A stretch of DNA of 64,000 bases from Accumulibacter sp. (GCF_029255285.1 NZ_JAPUVI010000088.1:20429-84428), one strand, 5' to 3'. Counted from the first letter of the stretch, positions 17,582 to 26,568 are shown. The notes: generated by a model not told the origin, from the letters alone. Made by a program: numbers and translations.

Positions 17582-18067
17582 TCAGCGGTGCGACTGATAG
17601 ACCGTGCGGCTGCCGTCGGTACCGATCAGCAGAACGTCGTAAGCATCCCGACGCCCGCCGTACGCCGGGCCATCCATGCCCGGCGACCCGACCGGCATGC
17701 CCGGCGCCGCCAGGCCGACGGCACGCGGGGCTTCGCTGAGCAGGCGCCGGATGTCCGCGGCGGGAACGTGGCCTTCGATGGCGTAGCCGCCGATCTGCGC
17801 CGTATGACAAGAACCAACCTGGCGCGGCATGCCCAGACGATCCCGGGCGGCGGTATTGCCGGTGTCGAAGACCTGCACGGCAAAACCGGCGCTCTTCAAA
17901 TGAGCGATCCAGTCGGCGCAGCATCCGCAGTTGGGGTCCTTCCACACTTTCGCGGCCGGACTGGTTTGCGCCATGCCGGGTCCGCCGAGCGACATCATCA
18001 GCAGACCGGCGATCAACGTGGAGAACCTGGACGATTTGGCTGGCGGCCAGTGTTGATAGTGTTTCAT
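17582..18067 (-). CDS. DUF411 metal-binding protein
   Basis: A 161-residue exported protein: signal peptide in residues 1-33 ([17 protein letters not shown]), then the DUF411 domain with its thioredoxin-like opening [17 protein letters not shown] (C47, C49, C50), [19 protein letters not shown] with conserved Cys and His (about residues 85-103), and [16 protein letters not shown] near the end. DUF411 proteins are regularly encoded in copper-resistance clusters and are believed to bind metal in the periplasm; exact role unknown. Good ribosome-binding site (AAAGG). It sits between copB and the P-type ATPase, 40 bases after copB. Confidence 0.92.
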   Translation of the reverse strand: MKHYQHWPPAKSSRFSTLIAGLLMMSLGGPGMAQTSPAAKVWKDPNCGCCADWIAHLKSAGFAVQVFDTGNTAARDRLGMPRQVGSCHTAQIGGYAIEGHVPAADIRRLLSEAPRAVGLAAPGMPVGSPGMDGPAYGGRRDAYDVLLIGTDGSRTVYQSHR

Positions 18068-18107
18068 TGGATACCTTTATGATCAGAATCGATGCTTGCA
18101 GGAATGA

Positions 18108-19082
18108 CTAGAACCAGAATCGCAGGCCGGCCAGCCAGCGCGTCTGCTGTGTGCGGTCGCCTTCGGCGCGTAGCTGGCGCGCGGTTTCTCCGAAGCTGCC
18201 CGCCCGTTCTACGCCGATGTAAGGGGCGAACTGGCGACTGAACTCGTAGCGCAGGCGCAGACCGACGGACGCTTCGGCGAGGCCGCGGCCGATGCCCCGC
18301 TCCGGGTCGTCCTTGCCGAAGAACTGCAGTTCGGTACGGGGCTCCAGAATCAGGCGCTGGGTGAGCAACAGTTCGTAGCTTGCCTTCAGGAGCAGGGCGC
18401 TCCGGCCGGCGCTGCCGACATAGGCCGTGGCCTCCACTTCGAACCAGTAGGGCGCCAGGCCCTGCACGCCGAAGGCCAGCCACTGGCGGCCCGGGCCTTC
18501 GCCGCTGTCCAGGCGAACTCCCAACTGCGTGTCCCAATACGGCGCGATGGCGTGCCCCCAGAGCAACTCCGTGCGCGCGTCTTCGAGTTTCCCTCGCCCG
18601 ATGTCGCCCTCGGCCTTGACGACGGCACGGTCAAACGTGGTGCCGACCCAGCCCTGCAGGTCGTACGCCGTGGAGTCGTCGCCGTTACGCGTAAAGCGGC
18701 GTTCGAAGGTTTCCGCGCGCAGCGAGGCGAAAAAATGTTCGTCGGCCAAAGTCAGGCGAGGAACGCCGGGCACGGCGTAATCGCCAGCGCCCAGTTGCTG
18801 GCCGTTGGCGTAGGCATGGGGGTCGCGCGCATCGGCCGGTGGCGGCCCGCCCGGCATCCGCATGTCGCCGTGATCCATCGCCGGTGGTGCCGCCGCGTCG
18901 CTTGCCGAGGCGGCCGGCGCCGCCTGGGCATCGGCGGCATCGGTCTTCGGCGCGGCGGCCGGGGCCGCCGGCCGGGGGTCGGTCTGAGCATGCGCCGCAT
19001 GGTCGTTCTGCGCCTGCGCGGCAAGGCTCGCCAGCGCCAGGAGGGCGGTGCTCAGTGCTCGGGCGGTGAGTGCTGCGAACAT
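18108..19082 (-). CDS. copB: outer-membrane copper resistance protein CopB
   Basis: A 324-residue protein with a signal peptide (residues 1-24, ending AAQAQ), a His/Met/Ala/Pro-rich linker (about 25-85, with NDHAAHAQ and MDHGDMRMPGG as probable copper ligands) and a C-terminal beta-barrel (about 105-324) with the CopB landmarks FERRFTRNGDDS, EDARTELLWGHAIAPYWD and the terminal aromatic RFWF typical of barrel insertion. It acts with CopA to sequester or pass copper across the outer membrane. It follows copA by 25 bases. Confidence 0.93.
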   Translation of the reverse strand: MFAALTARALSTALLALASLAAQAQNDHAAHAQTDPRPAAPAAAPKTDAADAQAAPAASASDAAAPPAMDHGDMRMPGGPPPADARDPHAYANGQQLGAGDYAVPGVPRLTLADEHFFASLRAETFERRFTRNGDDSTAYDLQGWVGTTFDRAVVKAEGDIGRGKLEDARTELLWGHAIAPYWDTQLGVRLDSGEGPGRQWLAFGVQGLAPYWFEVEATAYVGSAGRSALLLKASYELLLTQRLILEPRTELQFFGKDDPERGIGRGLAEASVGLRLRYEFSRQFAPYIGVERAGSFGETARQLRAEGDRTQQTRWLAGLRFWF

Positions 19083-19107
19083 TTTCGATCTTCCATTTGC
19101 GCTGAAT

Positions 19108-20940
19108 TCACGACACCACGACTTCGCGGAACATGCCGGCGTCCATGTGGAACAGTAGATGACAGTGCCAGGCCCAGCGTCCGAGCGCGTCGGCCGTCAC
19201 GAGAAAGCTGATGCGTTGCGCGGGCTGCACCGGCAAGGTATGGCGGCGGGCGAGGAAACGCCCGTCCGGGCTTTCCATCTCGCTCCACAGGCCATGCAGG
19301 TGCATGGGATGAGTCATCATGGTGTCGTTGTGCAGGATGACCCGCAGACGCTCGCCATGACGAAAATGCACCGGTGTGGATTGGCCGAATTCCAGTCCGT
19401 CCAGCGACCAGGAGTAACGTTCCATGTTGCCCGTCAGGTGCAGTTCGACTTCCCGGCCGGGGCCGCGCGAGTCGATCGGACCCGATGGCGTGTGCAGGTC
19501 GGCCAGCGTCAGCACGCGCCGTCTGTTGTTGCGCAGGCCGACGCCAGGGTCGTCGAGGTTGGTGCGTGCCATGTCGACCCGCATGTCCGTACTCGCCCCG
19601 TACTCCGTGCGCGCATGGCGCGCGATGGTGCTGGGGACGGCCAGTCCGCCTGCCGCCGCGGCGTGCTGGCGGTGATCCAGCGCCATGCCGCCGTGTTTCG
19701 GACGGCCCATCGACCCATGGTCCATCCCGCCCATGCCGCTCATGCCCGCCATCGCGCTGCCCTGGTTCGCCGCGCCATGGCTCATGCTGCCCATCATGTC
19801 GCTCATGTCCAGCCACTCGACCGGGTCGAGTGCCGGCACGGCCGGCGACAGACCTTCGCGCACCGCCAGCGTGGCGCGTGCGTATCCCGTCCGCTCCATC
19901 GACTGCGCGAAGATCGCATAGGCATCGTCGCGCGGCTCGACGATGACATCGACGGTTTCGCCGGGGCCGAAGCGAAACTCATCGACGGTCACGGGCTCCG
20001 TATCCACGCCGTCGACATGCACCACGGCAAGCTTCAGGCCGGGAATGCGCACGTCGTAGAAAGTGTTGCCCGCGCCGTTGATCATGCGCAGCCGTACCCG
20101 CTCCCCGGGGCGGAACAATGCCGTCCAGTTGCCAGCCGGAGTGACGCCGTTGGCGAGATAGGTCAGCGTTGCCGACGACAGATCGGCCAGATCCGTCGGA
20201 TTCATCCGCATCTCGTTCCACATCTGGCGCTTGTCGATCGCGGCGACCAGGCCGTCTCGCGCGGCATCGCGAAAGAAATCGATCACCGTGGGCTGGTGGT
20301 AGTTGTAGTAATCGCTCTGCGCCTTGAGTTTGGCGAAAACACGCATCGGATCTTCGTCAGTCCAGTCCGAGAACAGCAGCACGTGCTCGCGATCGGCCCG
20401 AATGGTCTCGGGCCCGGCGGGATCGACGACGATCGCGCCGTACATGCCCTTGAGTTCATGGAAGCCGGAGTGGGAGTGGTACCAGTAGGTGCCACTTTGC
20501 TGCAACTTGAAGCGGTAGACGAACGTTTCGCCGGGCGCGATGCCGTTGAAGCTGATGCCCGGAACGCCGTCCATCTGAAACGGCAAGAGGATGCCGTGCC
20601 AGTGGATGGAGGCGGTCTCGCGCAAGTGGTTGGTGACGCGGAGGGTGACGGTCTCTCCCTCGCGCCAGCGCAAGGTCGGCGCCGGCAGCGAACCGTTGAT
20701 CGTGATCGCCATTCCGGGTTGACCCGTGAAGTTCACCGGTGACTCGGCGATCAGCAGATCGAATTCATTGCCTCGCAGAACCGGAGGGCTTTCATTGGCC
20801 GTCGGGGCCTGCTGGGCGAACGCCCTCGAGGCCGGCGTCGATAGGCCGGCCAGGACGCCGCCGGCGGCCAGGCCTTGAACAAAACGCCGGCGAGACAAGT
20901 CGAGCGATGGGGCAACAAGAATGGGCGAACGGCTCGGCAT
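19108..20940 (-). CDS. copA: copper resistance multicopper oxidase CopA (PcoA-type)
   Basis: A 610-residue periplasmic multicopper oxidase exported by the Tat system (SRRRFVQGLAAGGVLAGL, residues 16-33). All copper ligand motifs are present: HWHGILLPFQMDGVPG (about residue 118), WYHSHSGFHELKGMYG (about 158), HPMHLHGLWSE (about 550) and WHCHLLFHMDAGMFREV near the C-terminus. A Met/His-rich block (MSDMMGSMSHG... MAGMSGMGGMDHG, about 378-425) is typical of CopA/PcoA and binds Cu(I). It oxidises or sequesters copper in the periplasm and heads the copA-copB-DUF411-ATPase-copC-copD cluster. No copRS two-component genes lie in the window. Confidence 0.95.
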   Translation of the reverse strand: MPSRSPILVAPSLDLSRRRFVQGLAAGGVLAGLSTPASRAFAQQAPTANESPPVLRGNEFDLLIAESPVNFTGQPGMAITINGSLPAPTLRWREGETVTLRVTNHLRETASIHWHGILLPFQMDGVPGISFNGIAPGETFVYRFKLQQSGTYWYHSHSGFHELKGMYGAIVVDPAGPETIRADREHVLLFSDWTDEDPMRVFAKLKAQSDYYNYHQPTVIDFFRDAARDGLVAAIDKRQMWNEMRMNPTDLADLSSATLTYLANGVTPAGNWTALFRPGERVRLRMINGAGNTFYDVRIPGLKLAVVHVDGVDTEPVTVDEFRFGPGETVDVIVEPRDDAYAIFAQSMERTGYARATLAVREGLSPAVPALDPVEWLDMSDMMGSMSHGAANQGSAMAGMSGMGGMDHGSMGRPKHGGMALDHRQHAAAAGGLAVPSTIARHARTEYGASTDMRVDMARTNLDDPGVGLRNNRRRVLTLADLHTPSGPIDSRGPGREVELHLTGNMERYSWSLDGLEFGQSTPVHFRHGERLRVILHNDTMMTHPMHLHGLWSEMESPDGRFLARRHTLPVQPAQRISFLVTADALGRWAWHCHLLFHMDAGMFREVVVS

Positions 20941-21046
20941 GGCCTCAAGTCTTTCCTGAATAAGCTGAAGGTCGCCGCCCGCCTGGTTCCGCGAGGCACG
21001 GTTCGACGTAATGACTTCATGCTAGCGGGCGACCACTTTCGGACGC

Positions 21047-21084
21047 ATGACTCGACGATTACATTCACGTAACCGCCGAGTCAT
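21047..21084. promoter_or_regulatory. nested dyad in the copA/TIR divergent region, candidate copper-response operator
   Basis: ATGACTCG (21047-21054) and its exact complement (21077-21084) share one centre with an inner TTAC (21059-21062) and GTAA (21069-21072). The core TTACA-5 bases-GTAA resembles the binding site of CopR/CusR-type response regulators (ACA-5 bases-GTAA). It is 107 bases before copA and 123 before the TIR gene, between divergent starts, so it could control either or both. The whole gap 20941-21206 has no gene; a GATAAT at 21152-21157 might be the -10 of the TIR gene. Confidence 0.5.
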
Positions 21085-21206
21085 CTTGGTGACCAGCGGC
21101 GACCAGGGAATCGCCTCCAGGCCGCCTGCCTCTGCGGCGCCGAAATCGGTGGATAATTGCTTGCCGGCGAGACTGACGCGGCCGGCGCATCGTCGGGGGC
21201 AGTCAA

Positions 21207-22481
21207 ATGGCAGCTAATGTGGCAGCAGAGTACGACGTCTTCCTCTCCCATCGTTCGCCGGACAAGCCGATGGTCGAACGCCTCGCCGAGAAGCTCGTCG
21301 AGGAGGCGCGGCTCAGCCCGTTCCTCGACCGCTGGCACCTGATCCCGGGGGAGCCCTGGCAGGAGAGCCTCGAGCAGGCACTCAACCGGAGCCGCTGCGT
21401 GGCCGTCTTCGTCGGACCGAGTGGCGTCAGCTCCTGGGAAAACGAGGAAATGCGGGCGGCGCTGAGCCGGCGGGTGCAGGAGCACGCCTTTCGCGTCATT
21501 CCGGTCCTCCTGCCGGGCGCCGACCAGGAGGCGAAGGACAAGCTGCCGACTTTCCTGCTGCGCTTCACCTGGGTCGATTTCAGTTCCGGCATCGACGATC
21601 CGGTCGCCTTTTCGCGGCTCGTCGCCGGCATTCGCGGACAGGCGCCGGGACGCTCCGGCGTGCAGAAGCTGTCCGCCGCCTCGCCGTACGTTCGCCAGAG
21701 CGTGCGCGACATCATGGCCGACGTGCTGCGCCAGACGGGCATCGATCTGGCGTCACTGCCGCTCGGCGTCGGCGCGACGATCAGGACGATCATCCGCCGC
21801 TGCCAGCTTCAGTACCCGGATTTGCCGCCCGAAGAGGTGGCGCGTCAGGTGAGCGCCGGCCGCGCCGCGGCCTACGAGAAAAAGTACGCGCAGCGCAGCC
21901 AGAAGGAAGACGAGCGCTATCGCGCCTTCGAGGAGTGGGAGTCCGAACTGAACGCGCTCTTGCGGCATCTCGGCCTGCGCGACCTTGCCCGTTGCCGGGC
22001 GATCAACGTGGGCCTCGGCAACGGCCTCGAGAAGCCGTACTTTTACAAGGACTTCAAACAGTTGGTCGGGGTCGACCTGTCGGCCAAGGCACTCGCCAGC
22101 GCAGCGCAGGAAATCGTCAGGCTCGAGACGCACCAGGCCGAGGCCGAAGAGCTGCAAGGCGTGGCCAGCCATGCCTTCGACCTCTATCTGTCGCTGCGTA
22201 CCTATCAGTCGAGCTTCTTCGATATCGGCGAAGCGCTTTTCGCGGCCTGCCGCGTCCTCGATGACGGTGGCCGCGCGGTGATCTCGATACCTTACGTCTA
22301 TGTCGACCAGGGGCGACTGCTCAACGGCCTGCTGCGGCCGGGCGGGCACGACCTCGATCCCGATCTGCCCTACGAAATCGCCGACGCGGTCCGTCGCGGG
22401 CTGCAGACGCTTGGTTTCGAACAACTCGGGATGCACACCGGACTGTTCGAGATCTACGTCTACGGAACGAAGACGAGCTAG
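21207..22481 (+). CDS. TIR domain fused to a class I SAM-dependent methyltransferase domain
   Basis: A 424-residue cytoplasmic protein. Residues about 8-145 are a TIR domain: opening strand YDVFLSHRSPDK, LIPGEPWQESLEQALNRSR, VAVFVGPSGVSSWENEEM. The WxxE in the last segment supplies the glutamate used by NAD-cleaving TIR enzymes. A helical, charged linker follows (about 150-255, with IRTIIRRCQLQYPDLPPEEV). The C-terminal part (about 260-424) has the class I methyltransferase pattern: glycine loop INVGLGNGLEK, acidic strand end LVGVDLSAKAL, FDLYLSLRTYQS as the post-II strand, and LDDGGRAVISIP. TIR proteins serve in bacterial anti-phage defence or as secreted effectors; with no signal peptide, an intracellular role is likelier. 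Good GGGGG ribosome-binding site. The next gene starts 49 bases on. Confidence 0.85.
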   Translation: MAANVAAEYDVFLSHRSPDKPMVERLAEKLVEEARLSPFLDRWHLIPGEPWQESLEQALNRSRCVAVFVGPSGVSSWENEEMRAALSRRVQEHAFRVIPVLLPGADQEAKDKLPTFLLRFTWVDFSSGIDDPVAFSRLVAGIRGQAPGRSGVQKLSAASPYVRQSVRDIMADVLRQTGIDLASLPLGVGATIRTIIRRCQLQYPDLPPEEVARQVSAGRAAAYEKKYAQRSQKEDERYRAFEEWESELNALLRHLGLRDLARCRAINVGLGNGLEKPYFYKDFKQLVGVDLSAKALASAAQEIVRLETHQAEAEELQGVASHAFDLYLSLRTYQSSFFDIGEALFAACRVLDDGGRAVISIPYVYVDQGRLLNGLLRPGGHDLDPDLPYEIADAVRRGLQTLGFEQLGMHTGLFEIYVYGTKTS

Positions 22482-22530
22482 CGCGCCGTCGGCGCCCGCG
22501 CGATCCATTATCCCTTGACCGGAGGCACAC

Positions 22531-23121
22531 ATGGCCGATCCCCTTGGTGTCAAAGCCATCGCCAGACTTCCCGTGCTCGACTACCAGCAGGTGCGCGAGC
22601 AGCTGCGGACCGGCGACCTCGTCTTCTGCTCGGGCACCTATTTCTTCTCGCGCACCATCCAGTGGTTCACGAAGTCCGTCTGGAGCCACATCGGCATCAT
22701 CTATCGCGACGACAGTCTGCAGCGAATCTTCGTTCTCGAGAGCGAGACCGGGATCGGCGTTCGCCTCGCGCCCCTGTCCAAGTATCTCTCCAACTACCAC
22801 GGCCGCAACAAGCCCTACAAGGGGCGCATCGTCATCGGCCGGCTGACGCCGCAGCCGGCCGAGGAGCAGCTCAAGCAGGCGATCAGTTTCGGCATGGACG
22901 AACTGACCCGGCCCTACGACAACCGGGAGATCCTGCGTATCGCGATGCGCATTCTCTTCCGGCGTGGCGGCAAGAACCGCAATCGCAAGTACATCTGCTC
23001 GGAACTGGTCTACGAGGCGTTTCGCAAGGCCCAGATCGGCTTCAAGTTCCACCGCGACTCGATCAGCCCGGACGACATCTGGAAAGACGAGCGCGTGCTG
23101 ATGCAGTTCCGGATCATGTGA
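22531..23121 (+). CDS. permuted NlpC/P60-like (YiiX/DUF830-type) cysteine hydrolase
   Basis: A 196-residue protein without signal peptide. The catalytic set has the circularly permuted order of YiiX/YebB proteins: His53 in WSHIGIIYRD near the N-terminus, an acidic partner in LESETG (about 70-72) and Cys156 in YICSELVYEAF near the C-terminus; RTGDLVFCSG (about 26-35) is the family's opening strand. Such enzymes cleave amide or acyl bonds in peptidoglycan, lipids or proteins; the substrate here is unknown. A strong GGAGG ribosome-binding site and the short gap after the TIR-methyltransferase gene suggest one transcript. The 215 bases after it (23122-23336) hold only GC-rich inverted repeats near 23123-23155. 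Confidence 0.85.
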   Translation: MADPLGVKAIARLPVLDYQQVREQLRTGDLVFCSGTYFFSRTIQWFTKSVWSHIGIIYRDDSLQRIFVLESETGIGVRLAPLSKYLSNYHGRNKPYKGRIVIGRLTPQPAEEQLKQAISFGMDELTRPYDNREILRIAMRILFRRGGKNRNRKYICSELVYEAFRKAQIGFKFHRDSISPDDIWKDERVLMQFRIM

Positions 23122-23336
23122 CGGCGCGCCGCGCGTCGAAGCGCCGGCGCGTGTTTGACTATGGCCGGCGAATCTTGGCAAAGTACGCGAACCCGCGGCC
23201 GGCGCTAGGAAGTGGCGGCGCCTGAAGCGCGAGGACTTCCCGTGCAGCAGGTGACGCGAGCCGGGTGGAGTGGTTGATCGATCGGCGCCGCGCGGGATCG
23301 CGTCGCTCTCTTTGGACCAAGGAGCTTGCACAATCT

Positions 23337-24143
23337 ATGAAAACGACCTTTCACCTGCTGACCGGCGTGTGCGGCATCGTCCTCGCCTGTTCCGGCTGCG
23401 CGACCAATCCCATCACCGGCCGTTCGCAGGCCAGCGTCGTGAGCGACGCGGAAGCCGCGAGAGAATCGACCCGGGCCTACAGTCAGTTGGTCAGCCAGGC
23501 GCAAGTGCAGGGCGCTTTGGAAACCAATCCGCAGACCATTGCGCGGGTTCGCCGCATCACCGAACGACTCGTTCCGCAAGCGGTTCAGCTTCGGCCCGAG
23601 ACGAGGAGCTGGCGCTGGGAGGTCCACGTGATCCGCTCCAAGGAAGTCAACGCGTGGTGCATGGCGGGCGGGAAAATGGCCGTCTACACCGGTTTGTTGA
23701 GCACGATCCAGCCGACGGACGACGAACTGGCCCAGGTCATGGCGCACGAGATCTCGCACGCCCTGCTGTCGCATCAGGCGGAAAAGATGTCTCGCGTGCA
23801 GATGCAGAAAACCGGGCTGCAACTCGGCGTGCTCGCGGGAGCGATGGCCGGCTACAACCTGCAGGGCGTCGCCGGCTTGGCCGATACCGCGGCCACCGTC
23901 GCACTGCAGTTGCCCAATAGCCGCGAGGCGGAAAGCGAAGCCGACAGCGTGGGCATCCGCCTCGCGGCTCAGGCCGGCTATGACCCCCGCGCGGCGGTCA
24001 CTTTGTGGGAGAAGATGCGGAGAGTCAGCGGTGCGGGCTCTATGGAATTGCTGAGTACCCATCCCAGTCCGCAGAGTCGTATCGAGGCCATGCGTGTCCT
24101 GGCGGAGAAATACCTGCCCGTCTATCAGCAGCGCAAGTTTTGA
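23337..24143 (+). CDS. M48-family zinc metallopeptidase lipoprotein (LoiP/YggG-like)
   Basis: A 268-residue lipoprotein protease. I take ATG 23337 (AAGGAG ahead) because the signal peptide MKTTFHLLTGVCGIVLACSG, then C21 starts there; the lipobox is imperfect, with two candidate cysteines (18 and 21). The zinc site is HEISH (H137, E138, H141) with the third ligand in EAESEAD (about 197-203). VIRSKEVNAWCMAGGKMAVYTGLL is the family's substrate-cleft segment and STHPSPQSRIEAM its C-terminal signature. LoiP and relatives degrade damaged outer-membrane proteins in the periplasm. Neighbouring genes are a cysteine hydrolase and a lipoprotein, but spacing suggests a separate transcript. Confidence 0.93.
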   Translation: MKTTFHLLTGVCGIVLACSGCATNPITGRSQASVVSDAEAARESTRAYSQLVSQAQVQGALETNPQTIARVRRITERLVPQAVQLRPETRSWRWEVHVIRSKEVNAWCMAGGKMAVYTGLLSTIQPTDDELAQVMAHEISHALLSHQAEKMSRVQMQKTGLQLGVLAGAMAGYNLQGVAGLADTAATVALQLPNSREAESEADSVGIRLAAQAGYDPRAAVTLWEKMRRVSGAGSMELLSTHPSPQSRIEAMRVLAEKYLPVYQQRKF

Positions 24144-24264
24144 GCTCGCGCCGGACGTAGGGCATGGCCGATCTTCCGACATGACTGGACTGGCGGACGC
24201 TTGCCCTACAATGGGAACGTCAGCCGCCGATGCGGTCTGAACCTTGCGAACAGAGGAGACAAGC

Positions 24265-24747
24265 ATGTTGAAGAAGACTTTCCTGCCGGATTGGCGACGC
24301 ATCGTCATCCTGACGCTGGCGGCAACCGCCGTATCCGCTTGCTACGTGGTGCCCGAAAGGACAGCCGACGGTACCGTTCAATACAGTTACCATCCCTTGC
24401 CGCCCCCAGGCACGCCGATTCCGCCAGCGGCCGGTGGCTCACCATCGGCAACGCTGAGCGTTCGACTGTATCCAGCGAACGAGCAAGCGACGCAAACCGG
24501 CGTAGTGAGCGGCACGGTGACCAATCTGATGACCGGCAAGGGGCGTTTCGTGCTCAATTACCTGGGCGAGGTGCTTAGCGGCGAAGCGACTCGCGTTTCC
24601 AATGAAGACAAGCGCGGAGTGGCCAGCGCCTTCGGCTCCGGCGGCATGTACATGTCTTGCGAGTACCTGATGAACACCCCCTTCCAGGGAGCCGGGACAT
24701 GTTCTTTTGCCAACGGCGCCAACTATCGGATGCATATCGGCAATTGA
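24265..24747 (+). CDS. putative lipoprotein, function unknown
   Basis: A 160-residue protein starting at ATG 24265 behind GAGGAG. Signal peptide with a lipobox TAVSAC (C26), then a Pro-rich linker (PLPPPGTPIPP, about residues 48-58) and a small beta-rich domain (about 65-160) containing TQTGVVSGTVTNLMTGKGRF, NYLGEVLSGEATRV and two cysteines (SCEYLMN, GTCSFANGANYRMHI). The pattern of a lipid anchor, flexible linker and beta domain suggests a surface- or periplasm-facing protein. No named family recognised. Confidence 0.78.
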   Translation: MLKKTFLPDWRRIVILTLAATAVSACYVVPERTADGTVQYSYHPLPPPGTPIPPAAGGSPSATLSVRLYPANEQATQTGVVSGTVTNLMTGKGRFVLNYLGEVLSGEATRVSNEDKRGVASAFGSGGMYMSCEYLMNTPFQGAGTCSFANGANYRMHIGN

Positions 24748-24810
24748 TCCGACGCGGCGCCGCTTGCCTGTGGGCGGTGCCGAGGATGGAGTACGGCGCC
24801 GGAGTTGGCG

Positions 24811-25509
24811 TCATGCCCCGCTCAGCGCGAGGTCCACGGCACTGTCGGCATGGATGAGCGTGGTGTCGAAGAGGGGGATGGGCGTGTCGGCGGGCGAGAT
24901 CAGCAGGGCGATTTCGGTGCAGCCGAGAATGATCCCCTGCGCGCCGCGCTGCGCCAGCCGGCCGATGACCGCCCGATAGGCACGGCGCGAATCTTCCGCC
25001 ACGACGCCGAGACAAAGTTCCTCGTAAATCACGCGGTGCACCTGCTCGCGGTCGTCGAATTCGGGAATGACGACCCGCAGGCCGTGCACGCTTTCCAGGC
25101 GCGCACGATAGAAATCCTGCTCCATCGTGAAGCGTGTTCCCAACAGGCCGACGGTGCGCAGCCCAAGCTGACGGATGCGCGCCGCGGTCGGATCGGCGAT
25201 GTGCAGCAGCGGAATCGACACCGCGGCTTCGATGGCCGGAGCCACCTTGTGCATGGTGTTCGTGCAAAGCAGCAGCAGGTCGGCCCCCGCCGCTTCGAGC
25301 GAACGTGCGGCGACGGCGAGCAGCGTTCCGGCCTCGCACCAGCGAGCCTCGCGCTGCAAGCGTTCGATTTCGGCGAAGTCGACGCTGTACAGGAGGAGGC
25401 GGGCCGAGTGCAGGCCGCCGAGGCGTTGCCGTACCCGTTCGTTGATCCGGCGATAGTAGGGAACGGTCGATTCCCAGCTCATGCCGCCGAGCAGTCCGAT
25501 GGTTTTCAT
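24811..25509 (-). CDS. aspartate/glutamate racemase family protein (RacD/YgeA-like)
   Basis: A 232-residue cytoplasmic amino-acid racemase. The opening KTIGLLGGMSWEST is the family signature. The two catalytic cysteines of the cofactor-independent two-base mechanism are both present: C82 in LLCTNTMHK and C197 in GIILGCTEI. Substrate (Asp, Glu or broad) cannot be told from sequence. It follows the alpha/beta hydrolase gene by 13 bases on the same strand, so the two are probably co-transcribed, and it converges with the lipoprotein gene 63 bases away. Confidence 0.92.
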   Translation of the reverse strand: MKTIGLLGGMSWESTVPYYRRINERVRQRLGGLHSARLLLYSVDFAEIERLQREARWCEAGTLLAVAARSLEAAGADLLLLCTNTMHKVAPAIEAAVSIPLLHIADPTAARIRQLGLRTVGLLGTRFTMEQDFYRARLESVHGLRVVIPEFDDREQVHRVIYEELCLGVVAEDSRRAYRAVIGRLAQRGAQGIILGCTEIALLISPADTPIPLFDTTLIHADSAVDLALSGA

Positions 25510-25522
25510 GCGCCGTACTCGT

Positions 25523-26485
25523 TCAGGCGTCTTTGCTTCGGCCCGCGTCGTGAGACGAACGGCCGGGCACCGCGCTGTTCCCGCTCGTGGGCTTGACGGA
25601 GCCTGACGGCGGGTAGTCGAAAAACGACTCGATCAACTCGGCCAGCTTCTCGGGCCGGTCGTGTTGCACATTGTGCCCGCAGTCTTCGATGTGAATGAGG
25701 CTGCCCTTGGCAAAGCAGGCCATCCGGCGTTGCAGTTCGTCGGGCTTGTCGGCGAAGCGTTGCGTCACGTAGCCATGGTCGGCCGTCACCAGCCGGACGG
25801 GTGCCGTCAGCGCGCGCCAACAGGCCATGACTTCCTCGATCCGGTAGAGATGCGGCGAAGGAACCCGGTGCCAGGGGTCGCAGGCGATGACCCAGCGACC
25901 GTCCGGCGTTTCGACCGCGCAGTGCTGTGCCAGAAAGGCGGCACGCTCGGCGGGCAGTCGGGAATTGGCTTGCTGCAGCCGCTCGGCAAGCTGTTCGCGG
26001 CTGCCGTAGGTCCGCAGCTTCGGCGTCTTGCGCGTGTTGTCCAGCCACTCGCGGATGCGGCCGGGAGCTTCGTGCGCTTCGTTGGGCAGCAGGCCGATGA
26101 AGTCGACCATCAGCAGGCCGGCCAGGCGTTCGGGCCGGGCGCCGCCATACAGGCTGGCCACCGCGCCGCCCATGCTGTGGCCGACGATGCGCGCCGCGGC
26201 GTGAGGACTATAGCGCTCGAGCAACGCGTCGAGGTCGGCGTAATAGTCGGCGAACCAGTAGCGGCGGTTCAGCCACTCGCTCTGCCCGTAGCCGCGCCAG
26301 TCCGGCGCCACCACGTGCCACGCGTGCTGCAGCGCATCGACGGTGAACTGGAAGCTGGCCGACGAATCCATCCAGCCGTGGAGCATCACGAGCAGCGGTG
26401 CGTCGGCCGCTCCCCAGTGGCGGACGTTGTAGGCCAGGCCGTTGATCGCAACGCGCTCGCAGCGCGAGGGTGAGAGTGTTTGCAT
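25523..26485 (-). CDS. alpha/beta-fold hydrolase
   Basis: A 320-residue cytoplasmic enzyme. Oxyanion segment LLVMLHGWMDSSAS (about 31-44), nucleophile elbow VGHSMGGAVA with Ser104, probable acid Asp in LVTADHGYV (about 233) and base His in EDCGHNVQHD (about 269). The conserved APDWRGYGQSEW places it with epoxide-hydrolase/haloperoxidase-like esterases; substrate unknown. I chose ATG 26485 (MQTLSPSRCERV); an in-frame pair of ATG codons about 35 bases upstream is also possible, and neither has a clear ribosome-binding site. It is divergent from the TetR regulator and may fall under its control. Confidence 0.88.
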   Translation of the reverse strand: MQTLSPSRCERVAINGLAYNVRHWGAADAPLLVMLHGWMDSSASFQFTVDALQHAWHVVAPDWRGYGQSEWLNRRYWFADYYADLDALLERYSPHAAARIVGHSMGGAVASLYGGARPERLAGLLMVDFIGLLPNEAHEAPGRIREWLDNTRKTPKLRTYGSREQLAERLQQANSRLPAERAAFLAQHCAVETPDGRWVIACDPWHRVPSPHLYRIEEVMACWRALTAPVRLVTADHGYVTQRFADKPDELQRRMACFAKGSLIHIEDCGHNVQHDRPEKLAELIESFFDYPPSGSVKPTSGNSAVPGRSSHDAGRSKDA

Positions 26486-26568
26486 GATATGGCCTGTTCG
26501 GTGGAGAGTGATGGTCATCATTATTGGGCCAGCGGCAGGAAAACGGTGAGCCTTTGCAGATCGCCGAA

